Shown here one piece after another: positions 7,329 through 14,515 of a DNA stretch of 21,285 bases (the stretch's first letter is position 1; every line of letters starts with the position of its first letter). The notes under the pieces are model-generated. The model was not told the origin of the DNA. It worked only from the letters and a program-made list of their open reading frames with translations, and ran no database searches. Source of the DNA: Lachnospiraceae bacterium UBA4348 (lineage in GTDB: Bacteria; Bacillota; Clostridia; Lachnospirales; Lachnospiraceae). The stretch lies in contig DGTA01000109.1 of assembly GCA_002394165.1 (NCBI GenBank), forward strand, positions 1-21,285. The letters are read 5' to 3'. Both the position numbers and the translations under genes were made by a program.

Positions 7329-7877
7329 ATGAATAAACAGCGGCCCGGCAAGAGCGGGCTGACCGAAAAGGCGATCAAGGCTTCCTTTCTCAAACTTCTT
7401 GATGAGAGGCCTCTTGCCAGGATCACCGTGCGGGATATTACGCAGGAGTGCGGGATCACCCGCAATTCATTCTATTATCATTATCATGATATTCCACAGC
7501 TGATGGAGCAGATCGCGCTGGATCAGACGAACAGCCTGATCGAAACCTATCCGGATATCCGTTCGCTCGATGAGTGCGTGGAGGTAGCTTTTCATTTTAT
7601 TGTGGATAACCGCAGGGCCATCAATCACATCTATCACTCCCTGAACCGGGAGGTTTTTGAACAGTATCTGATGAAGATCTGCGATTATTCTGTCACGACC
7701 TGGTTCCGGTCTGCTTTTGCAGAATCCGCCGCCAAAGAACAGGAGATGAAGATCCGTTTTATCCGTTATGAACTTTTCGGAGCCTGTATCGACTGGATGA
7801 ATGAAGGCATGCCGCCGGGCGTGAAGGAGGAGGCCAAGAAGCTGCTTCAGATCTGCCAGGGACTCCTTGACGTGTAA
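7329..7877 (+). CDS. TetR/AcrR family transcriptional regulator
   Basis: Predicted DNA-binding repressor, 182 residues. The N-terminal TetR helix-turn-helix spans about 10-58 (AIKASFLKLLDERPLARITV, DITQECGITRNSFYYHYHDI). The helical C-terminal ligand domain is not recognisable as a specific subfamily, although the N-terminal form is typical of Clostridial regulators placed next to transporters. It lies upstream of an MMPL exporter on the same strand, which makes that cassette its likely target. A terminator separates the two, so the exporter probably has its own promoter. Its own promoter directly follows the hairpin array, whose palindromes are also possible binding sites. The ligand is unknown. 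Confidence 0.88.
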   Translation: MNKQRPGKSGLTEKAIKASFLKLLDERPLARITVRDITQECGITRNSFYYHYHDIPQLMEQIALDQTNSLIETYPDIRSLDECVEVAFHFIVDNRRAINHIYHSLNREVFEQYLMKICDYSVTTWFRSAFAESAAKEQEMKIRFIRYELFGACIDWMNEGMPPGVKEEAKKLLQICQGLLDV

Positions 7878-7913
7878 GTTTTTTTGGCAAAGTTATATAG
7901 ATGACCAAATTCT

Positions 7914-7947
7914 GGGCAATCACAAAGTGATTGCCCGTTTTCATTTT
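7914..7947 (+). terminator. Terminator between the TetR gene and the MMPL exporter
   Basis: The perfect 10-bp stem GGGCAATCAC (7914-7923)/GTGATTGCCC (7927-7936) has an AAA loop and is followed by GTTTTCATTTT. Confidence 0.85.
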
Positions 7948-7979
7948 CGGGGCCAGTGAGTAGATTGTCTCCAGATGGA

Positions 7980-8006
7980 TTAGCAGTCGATTGACAAGAG
8001 TGCTAA
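7980..8006 (+). promoter_or_regulatory. CIRCE element (HrcA heat-shock operator) before the MMPL gene
   Basis: TTAGCAGTC (7980-7988), 9 bases (7989-7997) and GAGTGCTAA (7998-8006) match the CIRCE consensus TTAGCACTC-N9-GAGTGCTAA at 17 of 18 positions with exact spacing. The only change is G for C at 7986. The dyad extends by one G/C pair on the outside. A TTGACA (7991-7996) lies inside the spacer, but no good -10 follows at 16-18 bases. It stands 31 bases before the start codon, where HrcA binding would block transcription or early elongation. HrcA normally controls groESL and dnaK operons, so its presence here is unexpected; an unrelated palindrome for the TetR regulator is the alternative. 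Confidence 0.7.
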
Positions 8007-8037
8007 TCATAAATGCTTTGAGAGGAGGCTCTGAAAG

Positions 8038-10113
8038 ATGTCTTTTTCGAAAAATGTTGTGAAATGGCACCTGCCGATCCTGGTGCTCGCATTGCTGCTG
8101 ATGATCCCTTCCTTCCTGGGAATGGTCAGGACCAGGGTCAATTATGACATGCTGGATTACCTGCCGTCGGACATGGATACGGTGATCGGGCAGGGGGAGC
8201 TGCTTGATGAGTTCGGCAAGGGTGCCTTCTCCATTGTGATCGTGGAGAATATGGATGAAAAGGAAACGGCAAAGCTGGCCGATGAGATCCGGGCGGTGGA
8301 TCATGTGGACAGCGTGCTGTGGTATTCTTCCCTGGCGGATCTTTCCATTCCGGTGCAGATGCTTCCGGAAAAGATCTATGACACCTTCAATACGGATCAT
8401 TCCACGGCGATGGCTGTCTTCTTCGACAGCGCCACCTCGGCGGATGTGACGATGGATGCGGTCAGACAGATCAGGCACATCGCCGGGAAGGCGTGTTTTG
8501 TATCCGGCCTGTCTGCCCTGGTGACAGACCTGAAGGATCTGTGTGAAAAGGAGGAGCCGATCTATGTGGGCCTGGCGGTGGCCTGTGCCTGCGCGGCCAT
8601 GCTGCTTTTGCTGGACAGCTGCCTGGTGCCCCTTGTGTTCCTGGCCTCCATCGGCATGATGATCCTCCTGAACCTGGGAAGCAACTTCTTTCTCGGAGAG
8701 ATCTCATATATCACAAAGGCTCTTTCGGCTGTACTGCAGCTGGCTGTGACCATGGACTATTCCATCTTCCTGTGGCAGAGCTATAACGAGCACAGGAACA
8801 GCTGCGATGTCACATCGAAGAAAGAGAGAGAGAACGCCATGGCGCTGGCGATCCACGACACACTTGTTTCTGTGATCGGCAGCTCGGTAACGACCATCGC
8901 CGGCTTTATCGCCCTTTGCTTCATGAGCTTTACGCTGGGACGCGATCTGGGCATTGTGATGGCCAAAGGGGTGCTTCTGGGAGTAGTCGGGAGTGTCACA
9001 GTGCTTCCGGCCATGATCCTGGTGCTGGACGGGCCGCTCCAGAAGACAAGGCACAAACCGCTTATCCCGTCCATGGGAAAGCTGGCGGACGGGATCGTGC
9101 GCTTCTTCCCGCTGTTTCTGCTGCTCTTTGCCGTCTGCCTGATCCCGTCGGTATACGGATACCGAAAGACCAATCAGGAAGTCTATTATGATATGGGCGA
9201 ATGCCTGCCGGAAAACATGGAGTATGTGGCGGCCAAGAACAAGCTCACCGACGATTTCAATATTGCTTCCACTCACATGCTCCTGGTCGATGCTTCTCTT
9301 TCCTCGAAGGAGAAGAGGGAGATGATCAGTGAGATGGAGGAGGTCGACGGCGTTAAATTTGTCCTAGGACTCGACAGTGTGCTTGACACGCAGATCCCTG
9401 AAGAAATGCTTCCGGAGGAGATCACGTCGATGCTTAAAAGCGACCGGTGGGAACTGATGATGATCAGCTCGCAGTATAAGGTCGCCAGCGATGAAGTCAA
9501 CGCCCAGATCGACCGGCTCGGGGAGATCCTTAAAAACCATGATCCGGGAGGAATGATGATCGGCGAGGCTCCCTGCATGAAGGACATGATCACGACAACC
9601 GACCACGATTTCAAGGTGGTCAACGCTGTTTCCATCATCGCGATCTTTGTGATCATTCTTGTGGTAGAACAGAGTATTTCCCTGCCCTTTATCCTGATCG
9701 CGGTCATCGAGCTGGCTATCTTCATCAACCTGGGCCTTTCTCATTTCCTGGGACAGTCGCTGCCGTTTATCGCACCGATCTGTATCAGCACGATCCAGCT
9801 GGGAGCTACTGTCGACTATGCGATCCTGATGACGAACCGGTATAAGATGCAGAGAAAATCGGGTCTTTCCAGAGCGGAGGCAGTGCGCGACGCGGCAGCC
9901 TTCTGCACGCCGTCCGTGATCGTCAGCGGCATGGGGCTGTTTGCGGCAACCTTCGGTGTGGCCGTCTACTCAAATATCGATATCATTCGATCCATGTGCA
10001 TGCTGATGGCCAGAGGCGCCCTGATCAGTATGGTGTGTGTTATCTTCATACTCCCCGCGCTGCTGATGGTTTTCGATAAGCTGATACGTAAGACGACGCT
10101 TAAGATGAGATAA
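8038..10113 (+). CDS. MMPL/RND-family exporter
   Basis: Polytopic membrane transporter, 691 residues, of the MMPL (RND superfamily) type, expected to use the proton motive force to export a lipid or hydrophobic compound. It has the two-fold RND layout. The first half has TM1 (about 12-32), a large external loop (about 33-170) and five helices (about 175-330). The second half has TM7 (about 352-372), an external loop (about 375-540) and five helices (about 545-685). The paired Asp-Tyr motifs that carry protons in MMPL proteins are present: Asp240-Tyr241 in QLAVTMDYSIF and Asp593-Tyr594 in QLGATVDYAIL. The start is firm: AGGAGG lies about 9 bases before the ATG. A CIRCE-like operator sits upstream and its exported partner 39 bases downstream. 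The substrate is unknown. Confidence 0.93.
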   Translation: MSFSKNVVKWHLPILVLALLLMIPSFLGMVRTRVNYDMLDYLPSDMDTVIGQGELLDEFGKGAFSIVIVENMDEKETAKLADEIRAVDHVDSVLWYSSLADLSIPVQMLPEKIYDTFNTDHSTAMAVFFDSATSADVTMDAVRQIRHIAGKACFVSGLSALVTDLKDLCEKEEPIYVGLAVACACAAMLLLLDSCLVPLVFLASIGMMILLNLGSNFFLGEISYITKALSAVLQLAVTMDYSIFLWQSYNEHRNSCDVTSKKERENAMALAIHDTLVSVIGSSVTTIAGFIALCFMSFTLGRDLGIVMAKGVLLGVVGSVTVLPAMILVLDGPLQKTRHKPLIPSMGKLADGIVRFFPLFLLLFAVCLIPSVYGYRKTNQEVYYDMGECLPENMEYVAAKNKLTDDFNIASTHMLLVDASLSSKEKREMISEMEEVDGVKFVLGLDSVLDTQIPEEMLPEEITSMLKSDRWELMMISSQYKVASDEVNAQIDRLGEILKNHDPGGMMIGEAPCMKDMITTTDHDFKVVNAVSIIAIFVIILVVEQSISLPFILIAVIELAIFINLGLSHFLGQSLPFIAPICISTIQLGATVDYAILMTNRYKMQRKSGLSRAEAVRDAAAFCTPSVIVSGMGLFAATFGVAVYSNIDIIRSMCMLMARGALISMVCVIFILPALLMVFDKLIRKTTLKMR

Positions 10114-10152
10114 GAGCCCTGGGCTCAAATACGATACAGGAGGAATAAGATC

Positions 10153-11598
10153 ATGAGGCTTTGGAATAAAATGACGCAGTACGGAAAAAAATGCTTGTGC
10201 GGAGCGGCGGTGCTGGCGCTGTCTGCAGCAGCGGCAGGCTGCCCTGTCCTGGCTGAAGAGGCGCAGGATATGCCGGAAAAATCGGAATCGGTCTATGTGA
10301 TCGCAGATGCCGCCGGCGATATTCAGAAGGTGATCGTCAGCGACTGGCTGAAGAATATCGGGAAAGAAGATACGCTTTCAGACGAGTCGATCCTTTCGGA
10401 GATTGAAAACCTGAAAGGCGAGGAGACCTGGTCGGAAGAGGAGCACGGAAAGATCGTGTGGGATGCCGGCGGAAATGATATTTTCTACCGCGGCGTTACC
10501 GGGGAGGAGCCTCCGGTAAAGGTCCATGTCTCTTACACGCTCGACGGAGAAGAGGTGACGCCGGATGAGATCGCCGGGAAAAGCGGGGATGTGACCATCC
10601 GCTATTCCTTTGAAAACACGGCTGTCCAGGACGTGGAGATCGGCGGTGAGAAGTATGAATTCCATGTGCCGTTTGCGGCCGTGACCGGCTTTCTGTTCGA
10701 TGAGGATGTCCTCTCCGACATTCATATCACGAACGGGCGGCTGTTCAGCGACGGCGATCATCTGGCGGCGGCAGGCATCGCATTCCCGGGACTGGCGCAG
10801 GATCTGGAGACGCCGGCCTATGCATCCCTGACCGGACTGGTGGATGCGGATGTGCCGGATTATATTGAGATCAGTGCAAAGGCAGAGAATTTTGCCTTTA
10901 ATACGACCTATACACTGGTGACGAACGAACTGTTCTCGATGTCGCAGGAAGACGCAGCCGGAGCGGTCGATGATGTGTTCGGGAAGCTGGAAAGCCTTGA
11001 GAGCGGGCTGGGCCAGATCACCCAGGGCATCAGTGATATTAATGATAATGCCGGGACCTTGAAAAAAGGAGCTAAAGAGCTGTCGAAGGGTCTGTCGGAG
11101 CTTTCCGGCCAGAGTGAATCGCTGCGTGAGGGAAGCAGGGCCGTTTTCGATGCGATCATCGGGCAGGTTCAGGAGAATCTGAAAGCAGCGGGCCTGCCGG
11201 TCGGGGAACTGACGCAGGAAAACTATGGAGAGGAACTTGACCGGCTGGCGCAGGCTGCCGGTGATAATGAGCAGGCAGCGGCAGCGATCACGGCGGCGCG
11301 TGAGCTGCTCGAAAAATGCCGGACATTTAATGAAGGCGTGGAGGCCTATACGACAGGCGTCGATGGGGTGTCGGCCGGTGCCGATGAACTCAAAAAAGGA
11401 ACAAAGGAGCTGGCGGGCGGCGCCAAAAAGCTGAACTTCGCCGCGACGCTTATGAACGGTATGCTGCCGGATCTTTCAAACGTTCCGGATCTTTTGAAAG
11501 AAAACATAAGGCTGGGGCAGGAGTACTGCAACTTTACGGGGATTTCGGACAACATGACCGGGAAGGTAAGATTTATCTGGAAGATAGATGAGATCTGA
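10153..11598 (+). CDS. Exported heptad-repeat partner of the MMPL transporter
   Basis: Exported protein of 481 residues, encoded behind the MMPL gene with an AGGAGGA ribosome-binding site. Such pairs are common in Firmicutes. The N-terminus is a signal peptide (about 1-34) with both a type I site (VLA/EE) and a Cys30 preceded by AAG, a weak lipobox, so it is secreted or possibly a lipoprotein. The middle (about 40-260) is beta-rich. Residues about 280-335 and 400-430 have Leu/Gly heptads (LKKGAKELSKGLSELSG; ADELKKGTKELAGGAKKL), the X-X-X-Leu-X-X-Gly pattern of YhgE/Pip-like proteins, predicted to form long helices. No C-terminal membrane helix is seen. The sequence ends GKVRFIWKIDEI, which I take as a natural end, although a fold-back repeat begins directly behind it. 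Probable role: periplasmic-side adaptor of the exporter. Confidence 0.8.
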   Translation: MRLWNKMTQYGKKCLCGAAVLALSAAAAGCPVLAEEAQDMPEKSESVYVIADAAGDIQKVIVSDWLKNIGKEDTLSDESILSEIENLKGEETWSEEEHGKIVWDAGGNDIFYRGVTGEEPPVKVHVSYTLDGEEVTPDEIAGKSGDVTIRYSFENTAVQDVEIGGEKYEFHVPFAAVTGFLFDEDVLSDIHITNGRLFSDGDHLAAAGIAFPGLAQDLETPAYASLTGLVDADVPDYIEISAKAENFAFNTTYTLVTNELFSMSQEDAAGAVDDVFGKLESLESGLGQITQGISDINDNAGTLKKGAKELSKGLSELSGQSESLREGSRAVFDAIIGQVQENLKAAGLPVGELTQENYGEELDRLAQAAGDNEQAAAAITAARELLEKCRTFNEGVEAYTTGVDGVSAGADELKKGTKELAGGAKKLNFAATLMNGMLPDLSNVPDLLKENIRLGQEYCNFTGISDNMTGKVRFIWKIDEI

Positions 11599-11601
11599 TT
11601 A

Positions 11602-11714
11602 TGACAGTAGGGGACGGTTCTGAGTCTGCGGGAGCTGACACAGAACCGTCCCTTTCCGTGCGCGGTGCGCGATGAGCTTGCGAACACGGTGCGCGCGCGA
11701 CTCCCCTGTCAGAA
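11602..11714. repeat. Fold-back repeat element with GGGGACGG hairpin
   Basis: The left end reads TGACAGTAGGGGA and the right end TCCCCTGTCA (11703-11712), an imperfect terminal inverted repeat. Inside, 11609-11622 pairs with 11641-11654 (core GGGACGGTTCTG/CAGAACCGTCCC, 12 bp perfect). The rest is GC-rich alternating sequence. The hairpin may serve as terminator for the MMPL cassette. The GGGGACGGTTCTG...TGACA motif is, from memory, a frequent intergenic repeat in Clostridia; no transposase is present here. Confidence 0.65.
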
Positions 11715-11744
11715 TTGACACTTATAAATAAGTTTAGGTAAAAT
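11715..11744 (+). promoter_or_regulatory. Promoter of the aldo/keto reductase-CHR operon
   Basis: TTGACA (11715-11720), an 18-base spacer and TAAAAT (11739-11744). The -35 begins two or three bases after the right end of the fold-back element. Transcription would start near 11751. Confidence 0.65.
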
Positions 11745-11779
11745 AAAGCTGCGTTATATTTTCATGGAAGAGGCGAAAA

Positions 11780-11809
11780 GTGAGTCAGGAGATATGTCCC
11801 CTGACTCAC
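11780..11809 (+). promoter_or_regulatory. Hairpin in the 5' leader of the aldo/keto reductase
   Basis: The perfect 10-bp stem GTGAGTCAGG (11780-11789)/CCTGACTCAC (11800-11809) has a 10-base loop, lies between the promoter and the GGAGGTG ribosome-binding site (about 11824), and is not followed by T residues. It may affect leader stability or translation, or be another small repeat (it contains GTCCCCTGA). Confidence 0.5.
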
Positions 11810-11833
11810 CCTGATTCAACAGTGGAGGTGTTT

Positions 11834-12976
11834 ATGAATAAACGGCGTCTTGGAAAAACAGGCCTGATGGTCAGTGAGATCGGATTTGGCGGGGAGTGGC
11901 TGGAGCGGCATTCCGAGGAGGAAGGGATCGCGCTGATCAGGCATGCTCAGGAGAAGGGGATAAATATCATAGACTGCTGGATGGCGGATCCGAAATCCCG
12001 GGATATCATCGGGAAGGCGATCGCCCCGGCCAGGGACCAGTGGTATGTCCAGGGTCATATCGGATCCACCTGGCAGGACGGCCAGTATGTGCGCACCAGG
12101 GATATGGCTTTTGTGAAACCGGCGTTTGAGGATCTGCTGGAGCGGATCGGGGGCGGGTACATCGACCTTGGCATGATCCATTACGTGGATTCGAAAGAAG
12201 ACTGGGATACCTGCATGAATACCGGGTACATCGACTATGTTCATGAACTTCATGAGAAGGGGATCATCCGTCATATCGGCCTGAGCACACACAATCCGCG
12301 GATCGCGAAGATGGCGGCTGAAAGCGGCTTCATTGAGATGATCCTTTTCAGCATCAATCCGGCCTTTGATATGAAGCCGGCCAGTGAGGACATAAATACG
12401 CTGTTTGACGGTTATGACAAGGAAGCGTTCTCGGGCATCGATCCGGAACGCGAGGAGTTGTACCGGCTGTGCGAGGCAAATGACGTGGGGATCACTGTCA
12501 TGAAAGGATTCTTTGGCGGAGCTTTGCTGGATGCGTCCCGCTCGCCCTTCGGCGTGGCATTTACGCCCAGCCAGCTGATCCATTATTCGCTGACAAGACC
12601 GGGCGTATGTTCGATCCTGTGCGGATATGATTTCCCGTGGCAGATCGACAAAGCACTTGAATATGAGACGGCCGGTGCGGATGAAAAGGACTATGCGTCG
12701 GTCATCGCTTCGGCGCCTCTTCACGCCTACTCCGGGCAGTGCACCTACTGCGGTCACTGCAGTCCGTGCCCGATGGAGATCGACATCGCCATGGTCAACA
12801 AGTTTTATGATCTGGCTCTGCAGCAGGAGACTGTCCCGGCCAGTGTGCGGGCTCATTATGAGGCGCTGGGCGCCAATGCTTCCGACTGCATCGGGTGCCG
12901 CAGCTGTGAGGAACGCTGTCCGTTTGATGTGCCGATCGCGGAGCGTATGGAGAAGGCAGCGGAATTGTTCAAATGA
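11834..12976 (+). CDS. Aldo/keto reductase family protein with C-terminal 4Fe-4S ferredoxin-type domain
   Basis: Cytoplasmic oxidoreductase, 380 residues from the ATG at 11834, chosen because GGAGGTG precedes it and MNKRRLGKTGLMVSEIGFGG is the usual start; the frame is open upstream to 11780 without a ribosome-binding site. Residues 1-270 are an aldo/keto reductase TIM barrel. Residues about 278-360 carry CTYCGHCSPCP (Cys283, 286, 289, 292) and CIGCRSCEERCP (Cys332, 335, 338, 342), fit for two 4Fe-4S clusters. Of the usual Asp-Tyr-Lys-His tetrad, Asp47 and His116 seem present. The Tyr position reads Asp (IIDCWMADPKS), and the Lys strand reads WYVQGHIGS without Lys. It may therefore not be a classical NAD(P)H carbonyl reductase. 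The substrate is unknown. The stop overlaps the next start as ATGA. Confidence 0.87.
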   Translation: MNKRRLGKTGLMVSEIGFGGEWLERHSEEEGIALIRHAQEKGINIIDCWMADPKSRDIIGKAIAPARDQWYVQGHIGSTWQDGQYVRTRDMAFVKPAFEDLLERIGGGYIDLGMIHYVDSKEDWDTCMNTGYIDYVHELHEKGIIRHIGLSTHNPRIAKMAAESGFIEMILFSINPAFDMKPASEDINTLFDGYDKEAFSGIDPEREELYRLCEANDVGITVMKGFFGGALLDASRSPFGVAFTPSQLIHYSLTRPGVCSILCGYDFPWQIDKALEYETAGADEKDYASVIASAPLHAYSGQCTYCGHCSPCPMEIDIAMVNKFYDLALQQETVPASVRAHYEALGANASDCIGCRSCEERCPFDVPIAERMEKAAELFK

Positions 12977-13533
12977 GAAATATTTACATCGACCTGTTCC
13001 TGACCTTTGCCAGGATCGGTCTGTTCACCTTCGGCGGCGGCTATGCCATGATCCCGCTGATCCAGAAGGAAGCAGCGGAAAACAAACACTGGGTCAGCGA
13101 TGAGGAGATCCTAGATGTCGTCGCGATCGCCGAATCCACTCCCGGACCGATCGCTGTTAACGCGGCGACCTTCATCGGCAGCAGGACGGCCGGAGCGGCA
13201 GGTGCTGCCTGCGCTACGCTGGGCGTTGTGCTCCCTTCGTTTCTGATCATCGCCGCATTGTCATATGTGCTGGAAGCATTCGAACAGTTTAAAGTGGTTC
13301 AATATGCTTTCCGCGGCATCAGGGCCGGAGTGCTGGCACTCATCCTGAAGGCGCTGTGGTCTCTTTTCCGCAATTGCAGAAAAGACGTCCTCAGCTATGT
13401 ACTCATAGCCTTCGCATTTTTCGCACGGATCATCCTCAAGGTGGATGTGATCATCATTATCCTGATCTGCGCCGCGGCCGGGATCGTGTCATCACTGATC
13501 ACCACCTCAGCTGGGAAGAAGGTGAGACCATGA
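12973..13533 (+). CDS. chrA: Chromate transporter (CHR) family half-protein, N-terminal type
   Basis: Integral membrane protein of 186 residues, one CHR domain with about five or six helices. It shows the family motifs FTFGGGYAMIPLIQKE near residue 15 and ESTPGPIAVNAATFIGSR near residue 50, then CATLGVVLPSF. Short CHR proteins usually occur as adjacent pairs that act together; characterised ChrA proteins export chromate. In an anaerobe the real substrate may be another oxyanion, so the gene symbol names the family only. The start overlaps the stop of the aldo/keto reductase (ATGA at 12973-12976), and its own stop overlaps the start of the second half, so the three genes are translationally coupled. 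Confidence 0.9.
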   Translation: MRNIYIDLFLTFARIGLFTFGGGYAMIPLIQKEAAENKHWVSDEEILDVVAIAESTPGPIAVNAATFIGSRTAGAAGAACATLGVVLPSFLIIAALSYVLEAFEQFKVVQYAFRGIRAGVLALILKALWSLFRNCRKDVLSYVLIAFAFFARIILKVDVIIIILICAAAGIVSSLITTSAGKKVRP

Positions 13534-14081
13534 TCTGCCTTGACCTGTTCCTGACATTTTTTAAGATCGGCCTGTTTACCTTCGGCGGCGGCTATGCGAT
13601 GCTTCCTCTCATTCAGGAGGAGGTGCCTGCGCACGGCTGGATGGCCATGGATGAGATCATCAATTTTATTGCGGTCAGTGAGAGTACGCCCGGTCCGTTT
13701 GCTGTCAATATCGCGACCTATGTGGGGAGGATGAGCGCAGGTATCCCGGGAGCCGTCTGCGCCACGCTGGGAGTGGTCATGCCCTCCTTCCTTGTGATCC
13801 TGATCGTCGCAAAGGTCTATGCGGCATTCAGGAAAAGCCGGCTGGTCGAAGGGGCGATGTCAGGCCTGCGGCCGGCGGTGATCGGGCTGATCGCGGCAGC
13901 CCTGCTGTCGATCGGAAAAGAAGTATTTGCAGCGGCGGCAGAGCTTTCACCGGGGGCTGTGTGCGTCAGCGCAGCCATTTTTGCAGTGATGGCGATACTG
14001 GCATTCCGTAAAAAACACCCGGTTCTGATCATCGCACTGTCGGCTGCCGCCGGGATCATGGCAGGATATTTGAAATTCTGA
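13530..14081 (+). CDS. chrA: Chromate transporter (CHR) family half-protein, C-terminal type
   Basis: Second CHR half, 183 residues. The start is the ATG at 13530, which overlaps the preceding stop as ATGA and has GGTGAG upstream; the frame is open further upstream but has no better start. Motifs are FTFGGGYAMLPLIQEE (near residue 17) and ESTPGPFAVNIATYVGR (near residue 50), followed by CATLGVVMPSF. It resembles its partner closely, as expected from ancient duplication, and the two presumably insert in opposite orientation to form one transporter. The stop codon lies inside the left end of a large fold-back repeat, so the repeat may supply the 3' end of the transcript. Confidence 0.9.
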   Translation: MICLDLFLTFFKIGLFTFGGGYAMLPLIQEEVPAHGWMAMDEIINFIAVSESTPGPFAVNIATYVGRMSAGIPGAVCATLGVVMPSFLVILIVAKVYAAFRKSRLVEGAMSGLRPAVIGLIAAALLSIGKEVFAAAAELSPGAVCVSAAIFAVMAILAFRKKHPVLIIALSAAAGIMAGYLKF

Positions 14082-14316
14082 CAGGGGACGGTTCTGTGTC
14101 ATTCTGCGTATGCAGGGGGACACTCTTTTAGAGCAATTGAAAAAAGGAAACACCCTGTTCCAAAGGGGACCTGCCGAAGCGCCGGTACTTGACGAGGGCT
14201 TTTGCCCGAGTCTTATGTACCGCTGCGCTTCGGTGAGAGCGCGAGCGAGCCCCGTGGAACAGGGTGTTTCCTTTTTGCTCAAATGCATGAAGAGGAGTGT
14301 CCCCCCCTGTCAGAAT
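14075..14316. repeat. Large fold-back (MITE-like) element, 242 bases
   Basis: Terminal inverted repeats are perfect over 13 bases: ATTCTGACAGGGG (14075-14087) and CCCCTGTCAGAAT (14304-14316). Further paired arms lie inside: GGGGGACACTC (14115-14125) with 14295-14305; a perfect 22-bp pair 14141-14162 with 14255-14276; CCGAAGCG (14174-14181) with 14226-14233; CGGTAC (14183-14188) with 14217-14222; and a central GGGC-TTTT-GCCC. The whole can fold into one long imperfect hairpin. The left end covers the stop codon of the second CHR gene and the right end stops 11 bases before the -35 of the iron locus. There is no transposase and no believable protein. With the promoter and leader it accounts for the gap 14082-14515. 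Confidence 0.8.
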
Positions 14317-14327
14317 GTTATAAAGTC

Positions 14328-14356
14328 TTGACAAGGGCGGAAAGGGGTGATACTAT
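14328..14356 (+). promoter_or_regulatory. Promoter of the iron uptake locus
   Basis: TTGACA (14328-14333), a 17-base spacer and TACTAT (14351-14356), an excellent sigma-A match. A short dyad CTTA-ACG-TAAG (14359-14369) follows at the expected start point and could bind a regulator. A second TATAAT (14413-14418) lies in A/T-rich leader sequence without a clear -35. Confidence 0.75.
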
Positions 14357-14447
14357 ACCTTAACGTAAGAGATGTCTAACAAATATTATAAATATTATTA
14401 TTGCATTCAGTATATAATACTGTGATTCATCAAAGATGACTAAAATT

Positions 14448-14484
14448 TGCGGATAATTATCAGAATTATTTGTCTTTATCCGCA
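14448..14484 (+). promoter_or_regulatory. Leader inverted repeat before FTR1, possible metal-regulated site
   Basis: TGCGGATAA (14448-14456) and TTATCCGCA (14476-14484) form a perfect 9-bp dyad with a 19-base loop, 13 bases before the ribosome-binding site. The left arm overlaps the palindrome GATAATTATC (14452-14461), which resembles part of a Fur box (GATAAT hexamers), but the full Fur consensus is not met. It could act as a DNA operator or as an mRNA hairpin. Confidence 0.4.
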
Positions 14485-14515
14485 GCGGGAACCGGTTAGG
14501 AGGCGACATTTCAGA

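Noticed and set aside
8038..8478. Minus-strand open frame spanning 7759-8478 as a gene divergent from MMPL
   Set aside because: It runs across the TetR gene end, the terminator, the CIRCE element and the MMPL start, is His/Arg-rich, and has no known domain.
14110..14331. Small open frames on both strands inside the fold-back element
   Set aside because: They mirror each other because the DNA is palindromic, and have no ribosome-binding site or protein-like composition.
14452..14470. A true Fur box before FTR1
   Set aside because: Only the first hexamer pair matches well; the third hexamer deviates and the site lies downstream of the promoter. Kept only as a low-confidence inverted repeat.
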